This document shows, in pieces, positions 20,901 to 27,547 of a stretch of 53,694 nt of DNA. Source of the stretch: Clostridia bacterium (lineage in GTDB: Bacteria; Bacillota_A; Clostridia; Oscillospirales; CAG-272); the NCBI GenBank assembly GCA_017501345.1, contig JAFVXC010000040.1:1-53694 (forward strand), read 5' to 3'. Below the pieces are notes generated by a model. That model made no database searches. It had not been told where the DNA came from and worked only from the letters and a program-made list of their open reading frames with translations. Position 1 is the stretch's first letter. Every line of letters begins with the position of its first letter. Position numbers and translations under genes: made by a program.

Positions 20901-22632
20901 CGGGACCCCACGACGAGAAGTCGGACATAAAGGGACCCGAGGTCTGCGAGCGTGCGATCGTGATTTTGCCCGTTCCGAGCGCGGCGAGCATTTCGCCGTC
21001 GTCCTGGCTGATCGAGCAGGCGGGGATTTTGATATCGCCCACGTTCATTTTGATGTCGCCCGAGACATTGTTGTAAATGATAACGCCTGCGGCGCCCTTC
21101 GCTTCGGCGGTATTCGCCTTTTCCTCGAAGGTCGTCGAGCCGCGGGCAACGAGTGCGATCTTACCCGTGACGTCGATGCCCGTGTAGTCTGCCGAGCGTC
21201 CGACGCCGGGGATGGTTACGAATTCGACCGTCTGTGAGTCGGTTCCTTCGGGGAGGAGCTCCTCAAAGAAGTTCTTTTCCTCTGCGATGCGGTCGGTGGA
21301 TTCGTTGAAGTAAATGATCTTGTCACCGTACAGGATGTAAGGTGTTTTCGTACCGCTGACCGACGAGACCGAGAGCGCACCCTCGTAGGTGGAGGGAGAG
21401 CCGACAGTCGCCGAATCGGGATTCGATGTCAGGCCGAGGTTACCGTTCTTTTCGGAGCCGTAGGTCGAGTTGTAGTTGTTTGACGCGGCAACGACAAGGC
21501 TGATGCCCTGCTCGCGGATGCGATCGTATACGCCGCTCAGCATCTCGTCGTCCGATTCGCGGCTGAAGCCGCAGGGCGTGCCGAGAGACATATTGATGAC
21601 GTCAACACCGAGAACGACGCAGTCCTCAAGTGCCGAGAGGATCCAGGAGGCGTACGCCGAGTCCTTGACGTCGGAAAAGGTCTTCATAATGACGAGCTGC
21701 GCATTGGGGGCAACGCCCGTGATGACGTCGTCCTTACCTGCGATGATGCCCGCAACGTGTGTGCCGTGGTCGCTGTCAACGGGATAGACGTCAGGATCCT
21801 CGTCGGCGTAGTCAAAGCTGAAGGGGATCTTGTCATTCAGGTAAACGTCGGATGCAGTCAGTCCCGCGTGCATAGAGGACGCACGGGTGCTCGAGATTAG
21901 TGCGGCGACCTCGCTGAAGGTCATACCGAGCTTCGATCTGTCGGCGGTAAAGTTCTTTGTTGAAAATGCGGTGTGATTGTAGTCAAGGCCTGTGTCAAGA
22001 ACGGCTACGACAACGCCGGTGCCGTCATAGGCGCAGTCCGAGCTATCGAAGATACCCGTGTCGTAAACGTCGACGTCGTTCTCAACGAGCTTGGTGTCGG
22101 CCTTGTTATAGACCTCACCGATGTAGGTGTTTGCCTTGTTTTTGAAGGTCTTGCAGACGGTCTCGAAATTGGCGGCGGTGATACGGATCTCAAAGCCGCT
22201 GAGGAGCGTTGCGTAATCGGCGCCTGTTTTGTAGGGGACGCCTGCCTTGTCGAGCGCCTTGAGAAGCTCGGACTTCTTTTCGGAGATGCGCGCACGGATG
22301 TCGGCGGCGTCGTCCGAATATGCGAATTCCGAAACGGTCATATTCCGATTCTTCTCTTCGAATGCGTCAAGGATCGAATTCTCGTTCACCTCTATGATCA
22401 GAGAGAGCTCGTCGGTATCCTTTACGCCCGTGGGAAGTGCATATATTACGGAGCTGTCAAAGAAGCTGTCACGAGCGGTGTCGATGATGCCGTCGAAGAG
22501 GCTGACGACCGATTGTGCTGCAGCGACACTGCCGGGACCGCCCGACAAGAGAACGCCGAGCAGGACGGACAGCGTGATCATCAATATGCCGATACGGCAG
22601 ATGATCTTTTTGGTTGATCTTTGCTGTTTCAT
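14935..22632 (-). CDS. Giant surface subtilisin-like protease with BspA-type leucine-rich repeats
   Basis: A 2565-residue protein starting at the ATG after the promoter region; its ribosome binding site is weak. Seen in order: signal peptide (1-40), propeptide-like segment (about 40-190), S8 peptidase with catalytic Asp213 (VAVLDTG), His289 (DSDHGTHVAG), oxyanion Asn near 385 (AASNN) and Ser610 (SGTSMATPN), a PA domain inserted at about 480-560 (lactocepin/C5a-peptidase layout), Fn3-like domains, a Big_2-like domain near 1330 ('SSNKSIVTVDENGKITAV'), then about 900 residues of BspA/LRR_5 repeats (YAF..C..L..V.I). An Asp/Glu-rich insert interrupts the repeats at nt 16520-16690. A GA-like helical region follows, then one transmembrane helix (VVILILSAVTGCLAVVVIVF) and an acidic tail of about 115 residues, apparently cytosolic. 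It should cleave proteins at the cell surface. It is the first gene of the operon that ends with oppBCDF. Confidence 0.93.
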   Translation of the reverse strand: MKQQRSTKKIICRIGILMITLSVLLGVLLSGGPGSVAAAQSVVSLFDGIIDTARDSFFDSSVIYALPTGVKDTDELSLIIEVNENSILDAFEEKNRNMTVSEFAYSDDAADIRARISEKKSELLKALDKAGVPYKTGADYATLLSGFEIRITAANFETVCKTFKNKANTYIGEVYNKADTKLVENDVDVYDTGIFDSSDCAYDGTGVVVAVLDTGLDYNHTAFSTKNFTADRSKLGMTFSEVAALISSTRASSMHAGLTASDVYLNDKIPFSFDYADEDPDVYPVDSDHGTHVAGIIAGKDDVITGVAPNAQLVIMKTFSDVKDSAYASWILSALEDCVVLGVDVINMSLGTPCGFSRESDDEMLSGVYDRIREQGISLVVAASNNYNSTYGSEKNGNLGLTSNPDSATVGSPSTYEGALSVSSVSGTKTPYILYGDKIIYFNESTDRIAEEKNFFEELLPEGTDSQTVEFVTIPGVGRSADYTGIDVTGKIALVARGSTTFEEKANTAEAKGAAGVIIYNNVSGDIKMNVGDIKIPACSISQDDGEMLAALGTGKITIARSQTSGPFMSDFSSWGPGPSLEIKPEITAHGGSIYSAVPGQSYDKISGTSMATPNISGVTALLRQYVQESFPGLSGDPVGVTALVNQLMMSSADILLAKNGLPYSVRKQGAGLANLDNCTATTAYIITYDRENGSEMDKSKIELGDDPDKNGVYTLKFAIKNFGKTALSYDLSTYVMTEGVSDTKTSRGETTVTEEGYILEGAKVDITSVTSGTLNGQNVTVAAGQTATVTLTVTLSDSDKQYLDTSFENGMYVEGFVVLTATEGTEVSLSVPYLAFYGDWTEAPIFDLSYYDTNKDEIDNSIDPEDKTMADAYASRPIGGMYSDYVSYLGSYYFFQDPSATQIAADAKHNALSNQADTINSLRYVWAGLLRNCDKVVVTITDDVTGEVVFETVDEQIRKSYSEGGSIFPANVDIEFSAIDHALKNNTSYTVRLQAYTPYGDGGEANNDNNVFEFPIVADFEAPAVTDCEFYTEYDSSSKELRYYAKMSVYDNHYAMCLQPGYVGLADDGTGYILQAFDHYMTPVYSSFNSTSYVVYELTDYIDEIKKNATNRNTFTVACYDYALNSATYEIELPDEFLDLCFAEEEIVISPNELFDLSPLVYPDSEWSTLLDYYCTVPASGEVARVVNNTLVGVAPGTARVIARDPVSKKQTTIAVTVLGEDDEGYKKYDKPVVDNFTLTGYDVDRAFYFIASEDRDIGLTGDQRKFVSDAYSLTLFPSEEVTLRYILDAFFPNDTEVVFESSNKSIVTVDENGKITAVAKGYGSISVRVLLDGKSTYYSKTISVEVKDPYVTNGSILTNYFGNGGKVELPKRLSLTEIGQYAFSNFEYIDKNPDEITKYEPESMKLWYIGDDTIEEVIIPEGVKTINAYAFANLTALKRVVLPSTLERIDQGAFYGCTSLVAVEGLENVKFLNRAAFYGCKLDGKISLDSAVAIADYAFAYNENLDEVTLSKVSQSVGAYAFAGCTSLAKLNINADFVKIGAYTFADCKALTEVTINTAVVSRGAFSGCSSLASINLGKDVAVLGEYAFSGTALTSFNIDASNQAFKANASYITNKEGTELVLVAPAFSGDFTLSDSKIVSIGSGAFSGCTKLTSITAPSVTAIGDYAFAGCTKLEATSFGALTEIGSYAFYKTALTAHPALSAVKVLGDYAFAGTALESVTIPSGMTVGKGAFSDCKSLHTVTIGNDVTIGDYAFYLDSDHNWTYSFYTVNTDRGTEKRVYYYVYLSPIESLSIGDNAVIGAHAFSGAAQLESITLGKNATIGEYAFYNNSSLKEIDLSAVVSIGANAFSGDVLFMANDSSWSSSAIDEDGNYIYSYHAADLTSVNLSALTSLGDYAFAYCRELKTVTLSDDITVIPEGAFNLCASLSSIDLSGITSIGVRAFEAAALTEIDLSSAETVGSYAFAYCDKLTSVTLKEGEFPVIEEEPEEEDSESTEPDTDTTADTDADSDTEPDADVDPDDTTDENGTEEEPLPERIRGTAIEEGAFAYCSALVAPVNVEFSPVIGDYAFAYTAITEIDLTCAESIGQHAFLKERATAFKVTLGPLLTSLGDNPFAYCILPSFSTEETVEFNGTEYKTEIYTYDISDSVCVIDGLLYRVVPNGLELISYAGDTSVVTVAKDTVRISAMAFAECDSVTQVILPHTVAAIGHKAFYGCDALKVISFSSYVSPILEEEYDYMYFASGDHIPARGKYTFSDANGNIIEKEGIGIVDYFMWNAADVPTSTYYGASFVDYIGYVESKLTMIRPANGKNYDSFILAQYFDTVIDGAAAADSITLAAIKAIDLLPDTVSLADKPLVTAARAAYSLISTLEQRALVTNYAKLTQAEKRISDLEYLEKGDDTDDPGSSDTPKDEPLDPILVVILILSAVTGCLAVVVIVFAILLSKQRFGTSSDESAPTEETPTDSVDDTEKSSSEDEAASVEAPSEENATASEEEASDRIETVSAERIPESGDITPAAESSEISEITPTADPAPTEETPENTPDAPDDNTTETPSVQSDEV

Positions 22633-22706
22633 CTGTGATTGCAATTGCCTTTCTGAATTTTTGCATAACGGCAAAAAACTGCTTGCCGCCAAGTCACACA
22701 AATAAT

Positions 22707-22735
22707 ATTCTACCATAAATAATAAAAGATTTCAA
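22707..22735 (-). promoter_or_regulatory. Promoter of the protease-opp operon
   Basis: On the minus strand TTGAAA (22730-22735) and TAGAAT (22707-22712) are exactly 17 bases apart. The expected transcript start near 22700 leaves a leader of about 70 bases before the giant subtilase. No other good promoter was seen within the next 16 kb of the operon. Confidence 0.75.
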
Positions 22736-22866
22736 GTCTTTTTCACCCCTTTTTTTGAAATTAAATGAATAATCGCGAAAAATATTTCTAAAGACTATTG
22801 ATTTTTTCGGAAATTTGTGTTACCCTATATAATGCATAGCGCTTTTTTGTCGAAGGTCGAGGACCT

Positions 22867-22902
22867 CGCCTTGCAGGATTTGTGTGTTCAAAATGCAAGG
22901 CG
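22867..22902 (+). other. Leader hairpin upstream of the redoxin lipoprotein gene
   Basis: CGCCTTGCA pairs perfectly with TGCAAGGCG across an 18-base loop, in the 5' leader between a TATAAT box (22828-22833; no good -35) and the start at 22940. No known riboswitch core was recognised. It could be a simple mRNA stabilising stem. Confidence 0.4.
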
Positions 22903-22939
22903 TATAAAAATGCGCAAATATTTTTGCGGGAGAATGTAT

Positions 22940-25768
22940 ATGAAGAGATTCAAAAGAACCCTGGCGTTCTTGCTTGTCATTTCGATGCTTTTCACTATGA
23001 GTCTTTCTGCGCTGACCGGATGCGATTCAAGCAGCGCGGGTGATGAAACGACAGGAGGAGCGGGTGAGACCACGGGCTCCGGCGAAACCACCGGCGGTTC
23101 CTCGGGGGGAGACCCCGAAAGCGGCAAGGTCGACTATACGATCACGGTGAAATCTGCGGGAGGTCTGCTCCTTGATGACGTAACCCTCCTCGTTTATTCC
23201 GATTCGGCTATGGAGGATCTTGCGGGCTACGCCGTTACCAACGAGTCGGGTGTGGCGACCGTTTCACTTGATGCGGGTGGATCGTATCATATCGCCGTTA
23301 CCGACGCACCCGAGGGCTATGTGCTCGCGGACAGCTATCCGATGATCGAGCGTAATACCACGCTCACCCTGACCTCCTCGGTCATCACGGATAACACAAG
23401 CCTCAGTGGCGTGAAGTACGAGCTTGGCTCGGTTATGCGCGACTTTTCCTTCACCGATACCGAGGGAAAGACGGTAAAGCTTTCCGAGATCCTGAAGACC
23501 AAGAAGGCGGTTCTGATCAACTTCTTCTACACGACCTGCAGCCCCTGCGTGAGCGAGGTCCCGTATATGGAGGAGGCGTATCAGATGTACAAGGACGACG
23601 TTGAGATCCTTGCGCTGAATCCCTACGAATACGATGACCAGGCTGCAGTAAAGAATTTCAAGGAGACCTATGGGCTTTCCTTCATCTTTGGCAAGGATAC
23701 GGCGGGCGTAAAGAACGCACTGCCCTCCTTTGGCGGCTATCCCACGACGATGATTGTCGACCGCTACGGTGTGGTCTGCCTCATCGAGACGGGCGCGCTT
23801 CCCGCACTTGAGCCCTTTGAAAAATCGTTTGAATATTTCACTGCGGACAATTACGTGCAGAAGCTTTTTAAGAGCATTGAGGAATTGACCCCTGCGGAGA
23901 AGCCCGAGGAGCCGATGCCTTCCTCGGATGAGATCGCGACGGCGCTCGGAACGACCTCTCTCGGCTTTACTTATTCGGGAGAACAGGACGACGAATACTC
24001 CTGGCCCTTCAAGATCGGCGAAAAGAACGGCGAGACCTGCGTTTATCCGACCAATAAAAATCAGGCGGGCTCCTACTCGATTATGTATGCAACGATGAAC
24101 CTGAAGAAGGGTGACGTCGTGGCGCTTGATTACTTCGCTTCGAGCGAGCAAGGGGCGGATATCCTTTATCTTCTCGTAAACCGTGATGATATCTATCAGA
24201 TCTCGGGTATCAGCGAGGACTGGGCTACCTGTTACGCATATGTTGCGCCGCAGGACGGCGAATATGAGCTGGCATTTTGCTATTTCAAGGACGGCTCCAC
24301 CAATGCGGGCGAGGATACCGTTTACGTCAAGGATCTCCGCGTTGAGACGATCAAGGATATCGACGTCCCCACCTATATTCCGCGCAATGCGGCGACAAAT
24401 CTGAAGGCTGACGGCTTTGGCTACGAAAATTACGTCGAGGTCGTTTATAACGAAGAGGACGGATATTACCACGTCGGCACCGCGAACGGTCCTCTTCTTC
24501 TCGCGGAGCTGATGACCGCTACGCAGTTTAGCGCCGACTCGGTCTGGACGATCGCGTACAACGGCCAGGTGTCTGCCGACTTCTACGATAAGATCGTGGA
24601 TTACTGCTCGTACGCGTCGAACTCGGAGATCTACTCCTTCGTCCCCGTTACAACTGAACTGAGAGAATATCTCGAAATGGTTGCGGCGGCTGTCGGTATT
24701 GAGCAAAGCGAAAACGAGTGGCTGCAGATGTGCTCCTACTATGATGCATATGGTACGAACGGCGTAGAGCTCAGCGATCCGACGAAGGGTCTCTGGTGGC
24801 ATTCCGCATACGACGCGCAGCTCGGAAAGAATAACACCGTGACCTATAACCGCGTGCTTATGCCGCGAGGCCTCTGGTATGAATTCATCCCTCAGAAGTC
24901 GGGCGTTTACCGTATCAACTCCCTCATCGACTCGGACGATCCCTTTGATGCAGTCGAGGCGTGGGTGTTCCTGCAGGACGGTACCATCTATTATCAGTAT
25001 GAGAATGCTGAGCGTCTCCATAACGACGTCGTCAACTGCTCGATGGTCGTATATATGGAGGCGGGAACTCCTTACTATATTGATATTGCGTTCTGGGATA
25101 TGTATAAGAACGGAACCTTCAACTTCGAGATCGCGTACGCGGCTGAAAAGCTCGAGGTCTTTACACTTGCTTCCCCCGGACCCTTTACCTTTTATGAGAC
25201 GGAGGACGGCGCGACCGACCAGAACGAGATCGTTGCGGGCGGCATCGACGTCGCACTCGGCGATGACGGCTACTATCACGAGCTCCGTGCAGACGGAACG
25301 CTCGGTTCGATCATTTATGTTGATTTCCTGAATACCACGAGCATCTTTGAAAGGGCATCTCTGAAGGAAATGGCTGAAAAGACCGAGTCCTTCAACTTTG
25401 CGATCAGCGATGATGACCAGTGGGTGCTCGACTTCCTCGAGATCTTCGAGAAGGACGGCGTAAACTACCGGGACGGCTTCAAGATCGAGTGGGGCGATGA
25501 GTACGACTACTATATGGATCTTTATCAGGTCGAGGACGTCGTTGCGGGCAGATACCACGGTGGTGGCGAGGATTACTCGGATGTGATAAAGGGTTACGTT
25601 AAGAAGATGATCGCAGCAAGCTCTTCAGCCCCCGAGCTTGAGGGATGCGTTGCTGTGACCGAGGAGCTTGCAGAGATCCTGCAGCAGCTGATGGATAAAT
25701 TCACCTTTGCGGGTGTTGAGCATTCCTGGACCAAGCTTTGCTATTACTACGAGACTGTCGGCGCTTAA
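22940..25768 (+). CDS. Large lipoprotein with Cna-B-like and redoxin (TlpA-like) domains
   Basis: Predicted 942-residue lipoprotein. The start is the ATG with GGGAG 7 bases upstream; an ATG two codons earlier is too close to it. The lipobox is LTGC (Cys28). A Gly/Thr/Glu linker (29-62) leads to a carboxypeptidase-regulatory/Cna-B-like domain (63-150, with 'TNESGVATVSLDAGGSYHI' type ending). A redoxin domain of the TlpA/AhpC class follows (about 165-330): FFYTTCSPCVSEVP gives the active Cys200 and Cys203, and GGYPTTMIVDRYG contains the cis-Pro loop. The remaining 600 residues hold beta-rich modules and a C-terminal part resembling that of the next gene ('DDGYYHELRADG' versus 'ADGYYHYGNESG'). 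It is probably an extracellular thiol-disulfide protein. The electron donor may be the polyferredoxin-thioredoxin protein encoded 4 kb away. Confidence 0.85.
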   Translation: MKRFKRTLAFLLVISMLFTMSLSALTGCDSSSAGDETTGGAGETTGSGETTGGSSGGDPESGKVDYTITVKSAGGLLLDDVTLLVYSDSAMEDLAGYAVTNESGVATVSLDAGGSYHIAVTDAPEGYVLADSYPMIERNTTLTLTSSVITDNTSLSGVKYELGSVMRDFSFTDTEGKTVKLSEILKTKKAVLINFFYTTCSPCVSEVPYMEEAYQMYKDDVEILALNPYEYDDQAAVKNFKETYGLSFIFGKDTAGVKNALPSFGGYPTTMIVDRYGVVCLIETGALPALEPFEKSFEYFTADNYVQKLFKSIEELTPAEKPEEPMPSSDEIATALGTTSLGFTYSGEQDDEYSWPFKIGEKNGETCVYPTNKNQAGSYSIMYATMNLKKGDVVALDYFASSEQGADILYLLVNRDDIYQISGISEDWATCYAYVAPQDGEYELAFCYFKDGSTNAGEDTVYVKDLRVETIKDIDVPTYIPRNAATNLKADGFGYENYVEVVYNEEDGYYHVGTANGPLLLAELMTATQFSADSVWTIAYNGQVSADFYDKIVDYCSYASNSEIYSFVPVTTELREYLEMVAAAVGIEQSENEWLQMCSYYDAYGTNGVELSDPTKGLWWHSAYDAQLGKNNTVTYNRVLMPRGLWYEFIPQKSGVYRINSLIDSDDPFDAVEAWVFLQDGTIYYQYENAERLHNDVVNCSMVVYMEAGTPYYIDIAFWDMYKNGTFNFEIAYAAEKLEVFTLASPGPFTFYETEDGATDQNEIVAGGIDVALGDDGYYHELRADGTLGSIIYVDFLNTTSIFERASLKEMAEKTESFNFAISDDDQWVLDFLEIFEKDGVNYRDGFKIEWGDEYDYYMDLYQVEDVVAGRYHGGGEDYSDVIKGYVKKMIAASSSAPELEGCVAVTEELAEILQQLMDKFTFAGVEHSWTKLCYYYETVGA

Positions 25769-25802
25769 GGCTGATAAATCTGTTTTGTGCGAGGAAAACT
25801 GA

Positions 25803-27371
25803 ATGAAATCTTCCAATTATTATAAGAGACTCGCTTTGGCAATTCTCCTGATGCTTGCGTTGCTCGTGACTTTTGTTGCTTGTGACAGTGGTACGGGCCG
25901 GGATGATCCCACCGGGGGATCGTCCGATGAAACGACCGGAAGCGCCGATCCTTCGGATACCTCTTCGGGGGTAGGCGGAGCTGATTCGGGCTCTGCGGGC
26001 GGAGACGAAACGAGCGGAAACGCTGGCGGTGCTGAAACCGGAGGCTCGTCCTCTGGCGGAAGCGAAACGAGCGGAAACGCGAGCGGTGCTGAAACCGGAG
26101 GCTCGTCCTCTGGCGGAAGCGAAACGAGCGGGAGCGCGGGCGGATCGCAGATCGAGCCTCCCGTGGGCGGAATAGAGGCTGTCACGTATACCGTGACCGT
26201 CGTGGACGGCGCGGGTGATCCGCTGAAAAACGTCGTCGTCAAGCTTTCGAGCGGCAAGCAATCCGTAACCAATTCCTCGGGCGTTGCGACGCTGAGCGTA
26301 GCGCGCGGAAGCTACACCTTCACGCTTGAAAAGATCGGTGGGAGCGGGGAATACCTCTACGACACTGCGGCTTGCGTGCTTACACCGGATGCTCCCTCTG
26401 TGACAATCTCCTTTGTTGAGAAGGTGTCGACCGAGACTGAGTCGGGCGGAAGCGGCGCGGGTAGCGACGAGCCGACGATCGATAAGACGAAGGGCGATAT
26501 TATCTGGGCAGACCCCGATGGAGACGGCACGCGAACCGAATACTACGCTCCTTATGTTTCGTCGGGAAGCGTTGCGGTCGAGCTTGTTGCAAACGATATG
26601 ACCTACGTTCTCTTCTATCCGCAGGTAGCGGGGCAGTACCGCATCAGCGCGACCTGTGCGACGGCGACGGTCAGCGTCGGCAATTACGGTGTTCCGTCCT
26701 TCGTGCAGACGAATAACATCGCCGAAACGGCAGGTGTCTCTTTCTTTGAGATAAACGTTCGCGCAGGAAGCATCCGCACGCTTGAAACGGGAACGCTGAT
26801 TATTGTGGTCGGGCTTAAAACCACGAACGGAAGCGCGGGTGATGCGATCCTGACGATCGATCGCTTTGCCGATCCGCTCACCGATATCTCGGACGTTCCG
26901 TTCAAGGAGATCCAGCCCGAAAGCGAATACCTGAAGGAAACGCCGGCAGTCAGCGGCGCTCTGACCGATATCGACATCACGAAGGAGGATATCGTGATCG
27001 TGAAGGGGGCTGACGGCTACTATCACTACGGAAACGAAAGCGGACCGATCGTAATGCTTCGCCTCTCGACTGCATCGCCGTACATCGATTCCTTTGTCAA
27101 GATTGGAGATTGTCAGTCGATTGCTTGCTATACATATGATGCGAGCGGCAATCTTTTGAAGAAGGAACGCTGGAATGCCGTTGTTACGGCATATGCGGCG
27201 TATGCAAACGGCGACGGTGTTGTGCCGCTGAATGATCAGCTGATCACGATGCTGCAGGATGTTGGCACGCATATGGGCTGGTGGGATCCGGATCATCCGC
27301 AATACCTCTTCGAAGAAGTCGGCGAAGTTACCAAAAACGCCTACCTGTTCGCTTGCTGCTATTATGCATAA
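25803..27371 (+). CDS. Lipoprotein with repeated Gly/Ser/Glu linker and Cna-B-like module
   Basis: Predicted 522-residue lipoprotein beginning 34 bases after the redoxin lipoprotein gene, probably on the same transcript. The lipobox reads FVAC (Cys near residue 20). A linker of about 95 residues contains a 19-residue unit (GNxxGAETGGSSSGGSETS) repeated slightly over twice. A Cna-B/carboxypeptidase-regulatory-like domain follows ('YTVTVVDGAGDPLKNVVVK', ending 'NSSGVATLSVARGSYTF'), then a pre-peptidase-like beta domain (about 225-360) and a C-terminal domain related to that of the preceding protein. No catalytic residues are apparent. It is likely a surface binding protein paralogous in its outer modules to its two neighbours. 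Confidence 0.8.
   Translation: MKSSNYYKRLALAILLMLALLVTFVACDSGTGRDDPTGGSSDETTGSADPSDTSSGVGGADSGSAGGDETSGNAGGAETGGSSSGGSETSGNASGAETGGSSSGGSETSGSAGGSQIEPPVGGIEAVTYTVTVVDGAGDPLKNVVVKLSSGKQSVTNSSGVATLSVARGSYTFTLEKIGGSGEYLYDTAACVLTPDAPSVTISFVEKVSTETESGGSGAGSDEPTIDKTKGDIIWADPDGDGTRTEYYAPYVSSGSVAVELVANDMTYVLFYPQVAGQYRISATCATATVSVGNYGVPSFVQTNNIAETAGVSFFEINVRAGSIRTLETGTLIIVVGLKTTNGSAGDAILTIDRFADPLTDISDVPFKEIQPESEYLKETPAVSGALTDIDITKEDIVIVKGADGYYHYGNESGPIVMLRLSTASPYIDSFVKIGDCQSIACYTYDASGNLLKKERWNAVVTAYAAYANGDGVVPLNDQLITMLQDVGTHMGWWDPDHPQYLFEEVGEVTKNAYLFACCYYA
26016..26129 (+). repeat. 57-bp tandem repeat coding for a Gly/Ser linker
   Basis: Two consecutive 57-base units, almost identical in DNA sequence, encode the 19-residue Gly/Ser/Glu/Thr repeat. 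A decayed third unit follows and a related one precedes. Such coding repeats usually vary in number between strains. Confidence 0.8.
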
Positions 27372-27434
27372 AGCCGATTTTCCCCTTTTCGAGAAAAATA
27401 TGCAAAATTTTTCTAACTTTTTTTGAAAAAACGA

Positions 27435-27463
27435 TTGCATTTTCGAAAAAGTTGTGATATAAT
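27435..27463 (+). promoter_or_regulatory. Strong promoter for the 609-residue lipoprotein
   Basis: TTGCAT (27435-27440) and TATAAT (27458-27463) are 17 bases apart. The transcript leader of about 80 bases contains a hairpin with CCGTTT (27478-27483) paired to AAACGG (27495-27500). Confidence 0.75.
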
Positions 27464-27547
27464 ACGAAGTATGATAGCCGTTTGCGCTTTTGTGAAACGG
27501 AAATGGTTATAAATAATCAAAAAATATTTTAGATTATGGAGGTTCTT

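Noticed and set aside
23264..25558. 764-codon antisense open frame opposite the redoxin lipoprotein gene
   Set aside because: Its composition (Arg/Val/Asp/Ile, no domain, no ribosome binding site) is that of a mirror frame of a GC-biased gene; the sense strand has clear domains. The same applies to long antisense frames at 19687-21237, 25701-27440, 34318-35196 and 49311-51392.
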